The notes under the pieces are model-generated. The model did not search any database. It worked only from the letters and a program-made list of their open reading frames with translations, and was not told the origin of the DNA. From the NCBI RefSeq assembly GCF_003402415.2, contig NZ_AP036014.1, positions 3,658,001-3,722,000 of the forward strand: 64,000 nucleotides of DNA, written 5' to 3'. Numbering within the stretch: the first letter of the stretch is position 1; every line of letters begins with the position of its first letter. Origin of the DNA: Cupidesulfovibrio sp000226255 (GTDB taxonomy: Bacteria > Desulfobacterota > Desulfovibrionia > Desulfovibrionales > Desulfovibrionaceae). The translations under genes were made by a program, and so were the position numbers. Shown here piece by piece: positions 43,504 to 52,192 of this stretch.

Positions 43504-44468
43504 AGCCCAAGCTGCTCATTACGGAACCACTCAACTTCCCCAAAGACGTCCTTGAAACCCTGAGGGGCGTTTTCGAGGTCCACATGGGTGCGGCAACACG
43601 TTCTGACCTGCTGCACGAATCCCGTGACGCGGATGTCATCCTCGTACGCCTGGGGCATCGCCTGGATACGGAGTTTTTCGGCCATGCTCCCAGGCTGCGG
43701 GCAATCGTCTCTGCCACCACGGGACTGAATCACATAGATATCTCCGCTGCAGCGCAACGAGGCATAGAGATAATAAGCCTCAAGGGTGAAACGGAATTTC
43801 TGCGGCGCATCACCGTCACCGCAGAACTCACGTGGGGATTGTTGCTGGCACTCGTACGCAGCATACCTGCCGCATGCGCGCACACCGCCCACGGCAGGTG
43901 GAACCGTGACGAATTTCGGGACGGCCTGCAGCTTGCCGGTCGAACGCTGGGGATATTGGGCTACGGACGGCTCGGCACGATCGTCGCGAACTACGGACAT
44001 GCCTTCGGCATGCGCGTCCTTGTTGCAGACATCCGGCCCATGGAGCTTCCCCCTTGGGCAGAGCAGGTTTCCCATGACGCTCTGTACGCCGAGAGCGACG
44101 TCATCACCGTGCACGTCCCCTCGGCTCCGGAAACCCACCACCTTGTCGGCCGCTCGGCCTTTGCCCGCATGCAACGTGGCGCCGTGCTCATCAATACCGC
44201 GCGCGGTGACGTCATTGACGAGCGCGCCCTTGTCGAGGCCCTGGAAACGGGAAAAATCGCGGGCGCTGCGCTGGACGTCCTTGAAGACGAGTATGACGCC
44301 GCAGCCACAGCCAGTTCCCTCAAACTGCGGCAGCTTGCCGCGTGCAGCCGCCGGGTACTGATCACGCCCCACATCGGCGGCGCATCCAATGATGCCATGG
44401 CTCGGGCCGAAACGTTCATTTCTGAAAAACTGTTGCGCCAATGGCTGTCGTTATCACCGCAGAATTAA
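43500..44468 (+). CDS. D-2-hydroxyacid dehydrogenase family protein
   Basis: A 322-residue NAD-dependent oxidoreductase related to SerA/phosphoglycerate dehydrogenase. LGILGYGRLGTIVANYGHAFG (within about 143-163) is the Rossmann loop; INTARGDVIDERALVEALE (about 230-248) with the catalytic Arg, a Glu in DVLEDE and a His in TPHIGGAS complete the active site. SerA itself is unlikely because no ACT domain is present. Coupled by ATGA to NeuA in cassette 2, it probably reduces or oxidises a 2-keto/2-hydroxy acid linked to the nonulosonic acid or its precursor (inference). Confidence 0.78.
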   Translation: MKPKLLITEPLNFPKDVLETLRGVFEVHMGAATRSDLLHESRDADVILVRLGHRLDTEFFGHAPRLRAIVSATTGLNHIDISAAAQRGIEIISLKGETEFLRRITVTAELTWGLLLALVRSIPAACAHTAHGRWNRDEFRDGLQLAGRTLGILGYGRLGTIVANYGHAFGMRVLVADIRPMELPPWAEQVSHDALYAESDVITVHVPSAPETHHLVGRSAFARMQRGAVLINTARGDVIDERALVEALETGKIAGAALDVLEDEYDAAATASSLKLRQLAACSRRVLITPHIGGASNDAMARAETFISEKLLRQWLSLSPQN

Positions 44469-44481
44469 AACAAAGCCAACC

Positions 44482-45843
44482 ATGCCTAATCCAACCATCC
44501 TGCTGCTTCCGGTCGAAACAAAGACCCGTGAATTTCTTGCAAAAATATTCTTCGCCGGGCATGCCGCGCGAAGAGGATTTACGGCATTGCTCGGTTGTGC
44601 CCGTTTTTTCCATGCCAACACCCCGCGCTTTCCCCGGGGCATTGTCATGGAAAACGACATCAGCGTCGGCAGCACCACAAGGCTCCCGGAATTGCGCAGG
44701 CTTGGCTTTGGCGTGGCGGCATGGGACGAGGAGGCGCTCGTCGTCAAGAACGATCCATACTACGTTGATGAGCGCGTTCGGCCCGAGGCCCTGTATGCCT
44801 GCCACAAATTCTTTACACGGGGCTCCGGCGACCTCGAGGCCATCGCCACTCGCTATCCGCTGGCCAGAGGGCACATGACCCCCGCAGGCAACCCCCGCCT
44901 GGACATTCTGGAACCGCAGTACCGACATCTTCACCGGCACACGGCCATTCAGTCTGACCGCCCCATACTACTCGTGAATTCGCGCTTCTCCCACAGCAAC
45001 CCCTTTCACATGTCTCCCGAAGCATTCCGCAAGGCCTTGCTGGCACGCTCCGGGCTCAGCGGGCAGGCCCTGGAATTCAAAATCGGCTACATGGATTATA
45101 CCGATAAACTCTATAGCTTTTTTAAGGAAATGGTGGCGCAACTACCCGCCCGTTTTCCCGATCACCTCGTGGTTATTCGACCGCATCCATCTGAAAATCC
45201 CAATGTATGGAATGCGATAGCTGAGGAACACGAGAACTGCATCTGCTCAAAAAAGCATACTGCTACGGAATGGTCCATGGCTGCAGTGGCGACCATTCAC
45301 AACGGGTGCACAACGGCGTTGGAAGCTGCGCTACTGGGCTGCCGCGTCCTGGCGTACTGCCCCACAACATCCGGCAGCTATGATGTTCAGCTACCAAACG
45401 CCATTAGCGAACAATACGATAACACCTTTGAAATGTTCGCGGCACTGGAGCACATGCACATTCCTTCCGATGTGGAACGCGATGCGTTATCGACGGCGGC
45501 GCGTCACCGTGTTGCCCCACAGATAGCCGGCCTGTCGGGGTGCACTGCCACTGATCACATCCTTGACGAACTGGAGTCGCTGCGCTGGACGACACCTATC
45601 GCGCCACGTGAACTTCTGCGCGCAGTACGGTGCCTCGCCCGCTATTGGCGTCAGGAATCTGCAGTCGCGCTTCGGATCAGGAATAACACCAACGCTCTTC
45701 AAGCAATCATGACCCCTTATGCGCTGGAAAAATTTCCCGGCGCGACCATGGAAGAAGTGCGCGGCATTCTTGATGGATTCGGCATGCACGATGTTCTCGC
45801 TGAGGATATGGGCAACTGGTGGTTCCGCATGGTGCGCGCATGA
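44482..45843 (+). CDS. Surface carbohydrate biosynthesis protein (TIGR04396-like)
   Basis: A 453-residue GT-B-like protein of the group annotated as surface carbohydrate biosynthesis protein. The start ILLLPVETKTREFLAKIFFA, then FPRGIVMENDI, AWDEEALV, TPAGNPRLDIL and VVIRPHPSENPNVWNA, and the late HNGCTTALEAALLGCRVLAY are family-like. The last two resemble the donor-binding half of CDP-glycerol-type transferases. A weak ribosome-binding site leaves the start at 44482 moderately sure. It is paralogous to the protein at 47129. The precise reaction is unknown. Confidence 0.7.
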   Translation: MPNPTILLLPVETKTREFLAKIFFAGHAARRGFTALLGCARFFHANTPRFPRGIVMENDISVGSTTRLPELRRLGFGVAAWDEEALVVKNDPYYVDERVRPEALYACHKFFTRGSGDLEAIATRYPLARGHMTPAGNPRLDILEPQYRHLHRHTAIQSDRPILLVNSRFSHSNPFHMSPEAFRKALLARSGLSGQALEFKIGYMDYTDKLYSFFKEMVAQLPARFPDHLVVIRPHPSENPNVWNAIAEEHENCICSKKHTATEWSMAAVATIHNGCTTALEAALLGCRVLAYCPTTSGSYDVQLPNAISEQYDNTFEMFAALEHMHIPSDVERDALSTAARHRVAPQIAGLSGCTATDHILDELESLRWTTPIAPRELLRAVRCLARYWRQESAVALRIRNNTNALQAIMTPYALEKFPGATMEEVRGILDGFGMHDVLAEDMGNWWFRMVRA

Positions 45844-47132
45844 ACGATATAATAGACTTCACAAAGCGCCTCATCCCGCCTTCGTGCAAAACCGCAATAA
45901 AACAAGCGATACACACTACAGTACGTTTCTCGCGCAATGAACCCACCTACAAGACTGAAGATGACATCACCTGCATTACGTTAACCGAAAAAGGAAACCA
46001 CATTTTCTTCGGATATTACGACATATCTCCATTTCACGAGAGCACGGCTCGGATTCTTGCCTGCAAGGTTTCATCAAAAAAAAGACACTCGAACAGCTTG
46101 CACATGGACCTTGGCTGGTATGACACCAGCAGCCCGGATGTGTTCCATAAAACAGCGGAAACGCAGACATGGTGCTGGCAGCAGGGAGCTCGGCTTCAAT
46201 GGGTTCCGAAGGCCGGAACAAATGCAGTGTTGTACAATACACTGTGTAACGGCCATGCCGCGAGTGTCGTGAAGGACGTGAAAAACGGGAGCATTCTCTA
46301 CGAATTCCCGATGCCAACCTATGCACTGGATGCATCGGGAAAACGCGCATTAAGCTTGGATTTTGCGCGGTTGCAACGCCTGCGCCCTGGCTACGGCTAT
46401 GGCAACATCCCTGAACTTTCTCCCACAGCGACCATTCCGGCAGACAATGGACTGTTTCTCGTGACTCCCGACAACGAGCCAAGACTCATCCTCTCCCTTG
46501 AAAACGCCTGCCACCAACAGCCATCCCCAACGATGGCAAGCGCCTGCCACTACTTCAACCATCCTTGCTGGACCCCTTCCGGAAGCAGATTGATGGTATT
46601 TCACATCTGGGTGGCGCCCGATGGTACACGTCGCACGCGCCTGCTCACCCTAGATGCCACTGGCGACAACGTTCGGGTTCTGACACACGAAGACCACGTG
46701 TCCCATTACTGGTGGGTTGACGACAGCACCCTGCTTCTTTACGCCACGCATGGCGGGCGGCAAGGCTACTTCATGGTTCGGGACGAAGCTGGCGCCCTTC
46801 CAGAGCCCTACCTCCCCCACACCCTGCCTTCTTCGGACGGACACCCCAGCTTCTGCCGTGCCGGCACCCTGCTGGTGGGCGACACCCTGCCTGGCGCACG
46901 ACCCGAGCGAAACCTGTGGGTAGCCAACCCTTCTGCAGGCACGCTGACGCAACTGGGGTCCTTCTACAGTCCGCCCAACTTGTCAGGCGAACATCGTTGC
47001 GATCTACACCCTCGCTGGAACGCCGATGGAACGCGAATCGCCATCGACACCGCACACACGGGGAAACGCTCGATGATCATTCTTGACATTTCCAAATTCA
47101 TCCAAAAACACAACGCATCTTTCAGCTCATGA
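45840..47132 (+). CDS. Beta-propeller-like protein of the glycan cluster
   Basis: A 430-residue protein without signal peptide. Repeating blades are suggested by segments such as HIFFGYYDISPFHESTARIL, LQWVPKAGTNAVLYN, PCWTPSGSRLMVFHIW, HYWWVDDSTLLLYATH and LHPRWNADGTRIAIDTAHTG, typical of TolB/oligogalacturonate-lyase-like propellers. It overlaps its neighbours on both sides (ATGA at each junction), inserted between two paralogous carbohydrate proteins. A sugar-binding, lyase or scaffold role is possible; I do not recognise a specific function. Confidence 0.6.
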   Translation: MNDIIDFTKRLIPPSCKTAIKQAIHTTVRFSRNEPTYKTEDDITCITLTEKGNHIFFGYYDISPFHESTARILACKVSSKKRHSNSLHMDLGWYDTSSPDVFHKTAETQTWCWQQGARLQWVPKAGTNAVLYNTLCNGHAASVVKDVKNGSILYEFPMPTYALDASGKRALSLDFARLQRLRPGYGYGNIPELSPTATIPADNGLFLVTPDNEPRLILSLENACHQQPSPTMASACHYFNHPCWTPSGSRLMVFHIWVAPDGTRRTRLLTLDATGDNVRVLTHEDHVSHYWWVDDSTLLLYATHGGRQGYFMVRDEAGALPEPYLPHTLPSSDGHPSFCRAGTLLVGDTLPGARPERNLWVANPSAGTLTQLGSFYSPPNLSGEHRCDLHPRWNADGTRIAIDTAHTGKRSMIILDISKFIQKHNASFSS

Positions 47133-48457
47133 ACAACACATACAGCAACATAGTCCTGCCGATTGAAACCACGGCGCGCGAGCTTAACGCCAAGCTGTAC
47201 TTGGCCATGGTCCTGGCAGAACGAGGCTTCAACGTATATCTCGGCGCAAAGGACCCCGCACTGGAAGTCTCATGCAGGCTTCCGGGCGTCATCTATTTTG
47301 ACAAGGGATTCCACAGGGGAGTTTCCGAGGGCATCTACACGCGCCTCAAGGAGGCGGGATGCCTTCTGGTAAGCCTTGACGAAGAAAATGGCGTTGATTT
47401 CCGCGACTTCTTCATGCTTGACATCAGAATGCCAGACGACTTCCTGTCCCGAATGGACAGGGTCCTGCTTTGGGGCAAATCCCAGCAGAACTACCTGGCA
47501 GAACACAGAGAAAGCATGGACACCCGGCGCGTCCTGGTTACCGGGCACCCACGTTTCGACCTTCTCGCCCCACCCTTGAGCAATCTGTACGAAGCCGAAG
47601 CACAACGCCTGCGCGACCGGTACGGAGATTTCGTCCTGTATACAACGAACTCCAAATTTTCCAACAACATCAACAGCAGAGAGCACATCCTCAAGAACTA
47701 CACAGGGCGTGTAAAGGAATTGGAACGGCGCCTGGAATACGACAGCGCCCGCTTGGCAGCCAACATATCATTGATCCGCAGGATTTCCGAAGAACTCGGA
47801 ATGCCCGTCGTGGTGCGTCCTCACCCAGAAGAGAACATTGGCACATATCGCGAAGCATTTGCCAATAGTCCGGGTATTTACCCGATATACAAGGGAACCG
47901 CAGTCAACTGGATCCTCGCGGCACGTACCGTGATCCACAACCACTCTACCACCGGGCTCGAGGCGGCAATGCTCGGAAAATGGGCAATTGCCTATACACC
48001 AATCGTCGTCGAGGAAAATTTCTTCCCCTGGATTCCCGTGGCGTGCAGCCACAGAATGCACAACGAAGACGACGCAGTCCGCTGCCTGGCCAATGGCCAC
48101 TATCTCACCAAGCCGGAAGGCATAGACGACATCATGTCTGCATTTTTCACACATGATGGCAGGGCGGCACAAAGAATCGCCCAGGTCGTATCAGAGCTTG
48201 CCGCGAGACACGCAGTTGGCAATACCCCCACCCAAAAAGGGCTGCAAGGCTATCTCGTCAAGGTAAAGTGCAAACGTTTCCTGAATCGCCTCCTGGGCCG
48301 CATCACGACGACCGCCCTGGACCGTAACAAGCTGCGCGACCTGTACCCGGCGTCCGTCACGGCGCATTTCCGCGCCTTGCAGAGCCTTTTGCCCGGCCAG
48401 CAGACCCAACTCGACATTCTGATTCACGACCTTTATCGCATCCGGAAGGCTGGCTAA
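47129..48457 (+). CDS. Surface carbohydrate biosynthesis protein (TIGR04396-like), second copy
   Basis: A 442-residue paralogue of the protein at 44482: IVLPIETTARELNAKLYLAM at the start, VIYFDKGFHRG, LVSLDEENGVD, TGHPRFDLL, VVVRPHPEENIGTY (about 230-243) and HNHSTTGLEAAMLGKWAIAY (about 270-289). The conserved His-Pro-Glu and Thr-Gly-Leu-Glu-Ala-Ala motifs suggest a nucleotide-sugar or nucleotide-glycerol site. ATGA-coupled to the propeller protein. Probably a transferase for the terminal or repeat unit. Confidence 0.7.
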   Translation: MNNTYSNIVLPIETTARELNAKLYLAMVLAERGFNVYLGAKDPALEVSCRLPGVIYFDKGFHRGVSEGIYTRLKEAGCLLVSLDEENGVDFRDFFMLDIRMPDDFLSRMDRVLLWGKSQQNYLAEHRESMDTRRVLVTGHPRFDLLAPPLSNLYEAEAQRLRDRYGDFVLYTTNSKFSNNINSREHILKNYTGRVKELERRLEYDSARLAANISLIRRISEELGMPVVVRPHPEENIGTYREAFANSPGIYPIYKGTAVNWILAARTVIHNHSTTGLEAAMLGKWAIAYTPIVVEENFFPWIPVACSHRMHNEDDAVRCLANGHYLTKPEGIDDIMSAFFTHDGRAAQRIAQVVSELAARHAVGNTPTQKGLQGYLVKVKCKRFLNRLLGRITTTALDRNKLRDLYPASVTAHFRALQSLLPGQQTQLDILIHDLYRIRKAG

Positions 48458-48486
48458 CCGCACCCCAAGCACCGGAGGAGGCCCCA

Positions 48487-49671
48487 ATGCACATTCTCAT
48501 CCTAGGCGGCGACGGATATCTGGGCTGGCCATCGGCCATGTATTTCTCCGCACGCGGTCACCAGGTTACGGTTGTAGACAATTACTTCCGCCGCAAGGCC
48601 TGTATCGATGTCGATGCAGACTTCCTCTACCCCGTCCCGAGCCTGCCGGAACGAGCCCGAATCTGGCACAAAGCCACAGGCCGGGAAATCAAGGTGATAC
48701 TGGCCGACCTTTCGGACTCGGAGACCATGCGCGGCCTGTTCTCCGGCGCCGTACGTTACACATGGGCTCTGGATGAAAGGTTCACCGGCCTGCCGCACAC
48801 CATCCTACACTACGCCGAACAGCCATCGGCCCCGTATTCCCTGCTGGACTACCGCCGTGCGAACATCACGCTCGCCAACAACCTCATCACGACGAACAAC
48901 CTCATGTTCGCCGTGAAAGACTTCGCCCCCGATACACATATCATCCACATCGGCACCATGGGCGAATACGGAACACCCAATATCGACATCGAGGAAGGCT
49001 GGCTCGACATTGAACACAAAGGCCGGCGTGACAGATTTCTTTTCCCTAGACAGGCCAGCTCCATCTACCACACGTCAAAAATCATGGATACCGACCTGTT
49101 CTGGTTCGGCATTCGCACATGGAAGCTCCGCATGACAGACCTGATGCAGGGCCCCGTGTACGGAATTGAGACGGAAGAGTCACGCGTTGACGAGCGCCTG
49201 CGCCCCTACTTCAATTACGATGAGATATTCGGCACCGTAATCAACAGATTCGTGGTGCAGTCCGTCGCGCGGCACCCCCTTACCGTTTATGGAAAGGGGG
49301 GGCAAACCCGTGGCTATCTGAACATATGCGACACGCTGCAGTGTGTTTACAAGTCCTTCGAGACCCCCGCGAATCCCGGCGAACTCCGTATTTTCAACCA
49401 GATCACCGAAACGTTCACCGTCAACGAACTCGCTGAACGCGTCCAACGTGTTGGCACTGAACGAGGGCATGCCGTTCAGGTCAACCATGTGGAAAATCCT
49501 CGCAAAGAAGCAGAAGAGCACTACTACAACCCTGCTTATCAGGGCCTCCAGGGTATCGGCGTCACGCCTCACCCCCTCACGGACGATGTGTTGCATGGAT
49601 TTTTTGCCATCGTCGAAGAACACAAGGCCAACATCAAGCCGGAGTTGTTCCTGAAGGGCGTGCGCTGGTAG
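48487..49671 (+). CDS. UDP-sulfoquinovose synthase-like SDR (SQD1/SqdB/Agl3 family)
   Basis: A 394-residue NAD-dependent enzyme. Its hallmarks match SQD1, which makes UDP-sulfoquinovose from UDP-glucose and sulfite: ILGGDGYLGWPSAMYFS (about 4-20), HYAEQPSAPYSLLDY (about 117-131), GTMGEYGTPNIDIEEGW (about 157-173), SSIYHTSKIMDTDL with YxxxK, and RMTDLMQGPVYG. GGAGGAG precedes the ATG. It is the last gene of the island, before a terminator. In a sulfite-producing organism this suggests a sulfonated sugar in the surface glycan or lipid. A related nucleotide-sugar epimerase is the alternative. Confidence 0.8.
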   Translation: MHILILGGDGYLGWPSAMYFSARGHQVTVVDNYFRRKACIDVDADFLYPVPSLPERARIWHKATGREIKVILADLSDSETMRGLFSGAVRYTWALDERFTGLPHTILHYAEQPSAPYSLLDYRRANITLANNLITTNNLMFAVKDFAPDTHIIHIGTMGEYGTPNIDIEEGWLDIEHKGRRDRFLFPRQASSIYHTSKIMDTDLFWFGIRTWKLRMTDLMQGPVYGIETEESRVDERLRPYFNYDEIFGTVINRFVVQSVARHPLTVYGKGGQTRGYLNICDTLQCVYKSFETPANPGELRIFNQITETFTVNELAERVQRVGTERGHAVQVNHVENPRKEAEEHYYNPAYQGLQGIGVTPHPLTDDVLHGFFAIVEEHKANIKPELFLKGVRW

Positions 49672-49698
49672 CCCTCTTCCCCCATCCGCCACAACAGG

Positions 49699-49748
49699 AA
49701 ACCGCCAAGACACCGGACATGAAAAGCCCGGTGCCTTGGCGGTTTTGC
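49699..49748 (+). terminator. Strong terminator ending the polysaccharide operon
   Basis: AAACCGCCAAG (49699-49709) pairs with CTTGGCGGTTT (49735-49745), extended by CACCGG/CCGGTG; TTTT follows on the plus strand and TTTCC on the minus strand. It can serve both the island and the convergent regulator gene. Confidence 0.85.
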
Positions 49749-49762
49749 CGTCGCATATTCCC

Positions 49763-50941
49763 TCAGAACCGCAACCCGTACTCGCTGAACTTGTAGCGCA
49801 GGGTGCGCGGGCTTACCCCCAGCAGGCGCGCGGCCTCGCCCTTGTTGCCGCCGCTGGCGCGCATGGCCTTCAGGATCACGCGCACCTCGGCTTCGCGGCG
49901 GGCCACGTCCAGACTGAGGTCCTCGCCCATGCCCGCCGGGTGCACGGCGTGGATGGCCAGTGAGTCGCCCTGCCCCGTTGCGCTCCCCATCGCGCCGCCG
50001 TTCGCCCCACCAGGCAATCCATTGCCGCCTGAACCGTTGCCCCCAGCGCCCCCGGCGTACCCGCCAGCGCCACCACCCATGCCCGCCGCCCCCAGCGCCA
50101 CGGCCGACCGCAGCTCCAGCGGCAGATGTTCCGGTCCGATGTCCCCTTCCGGGGCCAGCAGGGCCAGCCGCTCCACCAGGTTCTTCAGTTCGCGCACGTT
50201 GCCCGGCCACGGGTAGCCGCTCAGGCCCGCCTCGGTCTCTGGCCGAAAACGCATCCCGTGCCGATGGTACTTCTCGGCGTAATGGGCAAGAAAATGCCGG
50301 GCCAGCGGCACGATCTCCTCGCGCCGCGCCCGCAGCGGCGGCAGCGAAACGGGGATCACGTTCAGCCGAAAGAACAGGTCCGCCCTAAAGCGCCCCTCGC
50401 GAACCATGTCCGGCAGTTCGCGGTTCGATGCGGCGATGATCCGCGCCTGAAACGGAATGTCCCGCTGCCCACCGATGCGCCGGTACTTGCGCTCCTCCAG
50501 CACCCGCAGAAAGTCCGCCTGGTTGGCGGGCGGAATCTCGCCCACCTCGTCCAGGAACAGCGTGCCGTCCCCGGCCAGTTCGAAACACCCCTGGCTGGTG
50601 CGGTGCGCGCCGGTGAAGGCCCCCTGTTCGTGTCCGAAGAACTTGTCCGCGAACAGCTCGCCCTCGTGCACGCCGCAGTTCACGGCAACGAAGGGCTTGC
50701 GCGCCCGCACGCTCATGTCGTGGATGAGCCGGGCGAACAGTTCCTTGCCGGTGCCCGTTTCGCCGTGGATCAGAATGGGCGCGTCCGACGAGGCCACCTG
50801 CACGGCCAACTGTTTCAGGCGCAGCATGTCGCCGGACAACAGGAGAAACCCCGTTCCGTTCTGCAACGTTTCGAAATGAGGACCTTCCTGGCCCTCTCCC
50901 GGCAATTTGTTGCCGGTCTGCGGAAATTTTCTGCCGTCCAT
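49763..50941 (-). CDS. Sigma54-dependent transcriptional activator (AAA+ and Fis-type HTH, no receiver)
   Basis: A 392-residue bacterial enhancer-binding protein. After a short N-terminus of about 45 residues without recognisable sensor, the AAA+ domain has GETGTGKELFARL (Walker A), GAFTGAH (intact sigma54 contact loop), GTLFLDEVGE (Walker B) and FFRLN. A glycine-rich linker (about 295-330, many GG/GN pairs) leads to a Fis-like HTH (NKGEAARLLGVSPRTLRYKF). It is transcribed away from the TauE/DUF1634 operon, which has a near-consensus sigma54 promoter, so it is its likely activator. Without a receiver, control may be by interaction with another protein. Confidence 0.87.
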   Translation of the reverse strand: MDGRKFPQTGNKLPGEGQEGPHFETLQNGTGFLLLSGDMLRLKQLAVQVASSDAPILIHGETGTGKELFARLIHDMSVRARKPFVAVNCGVHEGELFADKFFGHEQGAFTGAHRTSQGCFELAGDGTLFLDEVGEIPPANQADFLRVLEERKYRRIGGQRDIPFQARIIAASNRELPDMVREGRFRADLFFRLNVIPVSLPPLRARREEIVPLARHFLAHYAEKYHRHGMRFRPETEAGLSGYPWPGNVRELKNLVERLALLAPEGDIGPEHLPLELRSAVALGAAGMGGGAGGYAGGAGGNGSGGNGLPGGANGGAMGSATGQGDSLAIHAVHPAGMGEDLSLDVARREAEVRVILKAMRASGGNKGEAARLLGVSPRTLRYKFSEYGLRF

Positions 50942-50987
50942 GCGTGAGGACTAGGCCATTTCCCAAGGTTTGGCAAGCGCTCACTGG

Positions 50988-51003
50988 TGGCACGAAACTT
51001 GTT
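50988..51003 (+). promoter_or_regulatory. Candidate sigma54 promoter of the TauE-DUF1634 operon
   Basis: TGGCACG-AAAC-TTGTT has the -24 GG and, exactly 10 bases later, GT instead of the usual GC at -12. It lies about 190 bases before the TauE gene and beside a divergent sigma54 activator gene. Confidence 0.6.
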
Positions 51004-51190
51004 ACAGCAATCACAAATAACGGAGGCGACCAGACCATCACCTCTCTTTCCGGTGGGTTGCTGGCGCACAGGACGCAACGCGCATCGCACTACGGGGCGG
51101 AAAATCCAAAAACCACCCTGCATTGCGCGCCGCGATGGCGAGTTTTTGTTTCATCAATGTTTCAATGTTTCAAAAGGGGACATTACCGAC

Positions 51191-52168
51191 ATGAACACCG
51201 CTACCAAAGTCAGGTTCTGGGGCCCGGCGGTCCTCGCGGTCCTGCTCGTGCTGTGCTGGGCCCTTCCCGTCCTGGCGTCGGGGGGCGACGCCGCCTCCGC
51301 GGCCGCCGCAGCCATGCCCGCAGACGGCCACCCGTGGTGGTTCTGGCCCACCGCGCTGCTGTTCTTCTGTTTCATTCTCGGCATCATCGCCGTGCTCGCG
51401 GGCGTGGGCGGCGGCGTGCTGTTCGTGCCGCTGGTCAGCGGGTTCTTTCCGTTCCACCTCGACTTCGTGCGCGGCGCGGGCCTGCTGGTGGCCCTGGCGG
51501 GCGCGCTGGCGGCCGGCCCTGGTCTTCTGAAGCGCAACCTGGCCAGCCTGCGCCTGGCCCTGCCCGTGGCGCTCATCGCCTCGGCCTGCTCCATCGTGGG
51601 CGCCATGGTCGGCCTGGCCCTGCCCACCAACGTGGTGCAGATCTGCCTTGGCGGCACCATCCTGTTCATCGCCGTGCTGCTGCTGGTGTCCAAGAACACC
51701 GTGCGCCCCGAAGTGAAGAAGCAGGACGCCATCAGCGTTGCCCTCGGCATGGACGGCGTGTTCATCGAACCCTCCACCGGCGAAGTCATTGACTGGAAGA
51801 CCCACCGCACCCTCCCGGGCCTGCTGCTGTTCATCGTCATCGGCCTCATGGCGGGCATGTTCGGCCTTGGCGCCGGGTGGGCCAACGTGCCGGTGCTCAA
51901 CCTGCTCATGGGCGTGCCGCTGAAGGTGGCCGTGGGCACCTCCAAGTTCCTGCTGTCCATCACCGACACCTCGGCCGCGTGGGTGTACCTGAACCAGGGC
52001 TGCGTCATCCCGCTGATGGCCATCCCCTCCATCATCGGCCTGATGCTGGGCTCGTTCGTGGGCGTGCGCCTGCTGGCCGTGGCCAAGCCCAAGTTCATCC
52101 GCTACATGGTCATCGGCGTGCTGCTGTTCTCTGGCGGCAAGGCGCTGCTGAAGGGCCTGGGCATCTAG
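51191..52168 (+). CDS. TauE/SafE-family membrane exporter
   Basis: A 325-residue polytopic membrane protein of the sulfite/organosulfonate exporter family (probable efflux of sulfite, sulfoacetate or a related anion). After a first hydrophobic segment (about 12-32) and a loop comes the conserved GVGGGVLFVPL (about 72-82), and in the second repeat FGLGAGWANVPVLNLLMG (about 223-240) and KFLLSITDTSAAW. About eight membrane segments are visible. The ATG at 51191 follows AGGGGA by ten bases; the longer frame upstream covers the promoter. Followed after 24 bases by its DUF1634-like partner. Confidence 0.85.
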   Translation: MNTATKVRFWGPAVLAVLLVLCWALPVLASGGDAASAAAAAMPADGHPWWFWPTALLFFCFILGIIAVLAGVGGGVLFVPLVSGFFPFHLDFVRGAGLLVALAGALAAGPGLLKRNLASLRLALPVALIASACSIVGAMVGLALPTNVVQICLGGTILFIAVLLLVSKNTVRPEVKKQDAISVALGMDGVFIEPSTGEVIDWKTHRTLPGLLLFIVIGLMAGMFGLGAGWANVPVLNLLMGVPLKVAVGTSKFLLSITDTSAAWVYLNQGCVIPLMAIPSIIGLMLGSFVGVRLLAVAKPKFIRYMVIGVLLFSGGKALLKGLGI

Positions 52169-52192
52169 CCCGGCGCACAGGAGGAAACAGAC

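Noticed and set aside
21380..49760. Attachment-site direct repeats bounding the polysaccharide island
   Set aside because: No copy of the tRNA-Leu 3' end and no integrase gene could be found near the right boundary.
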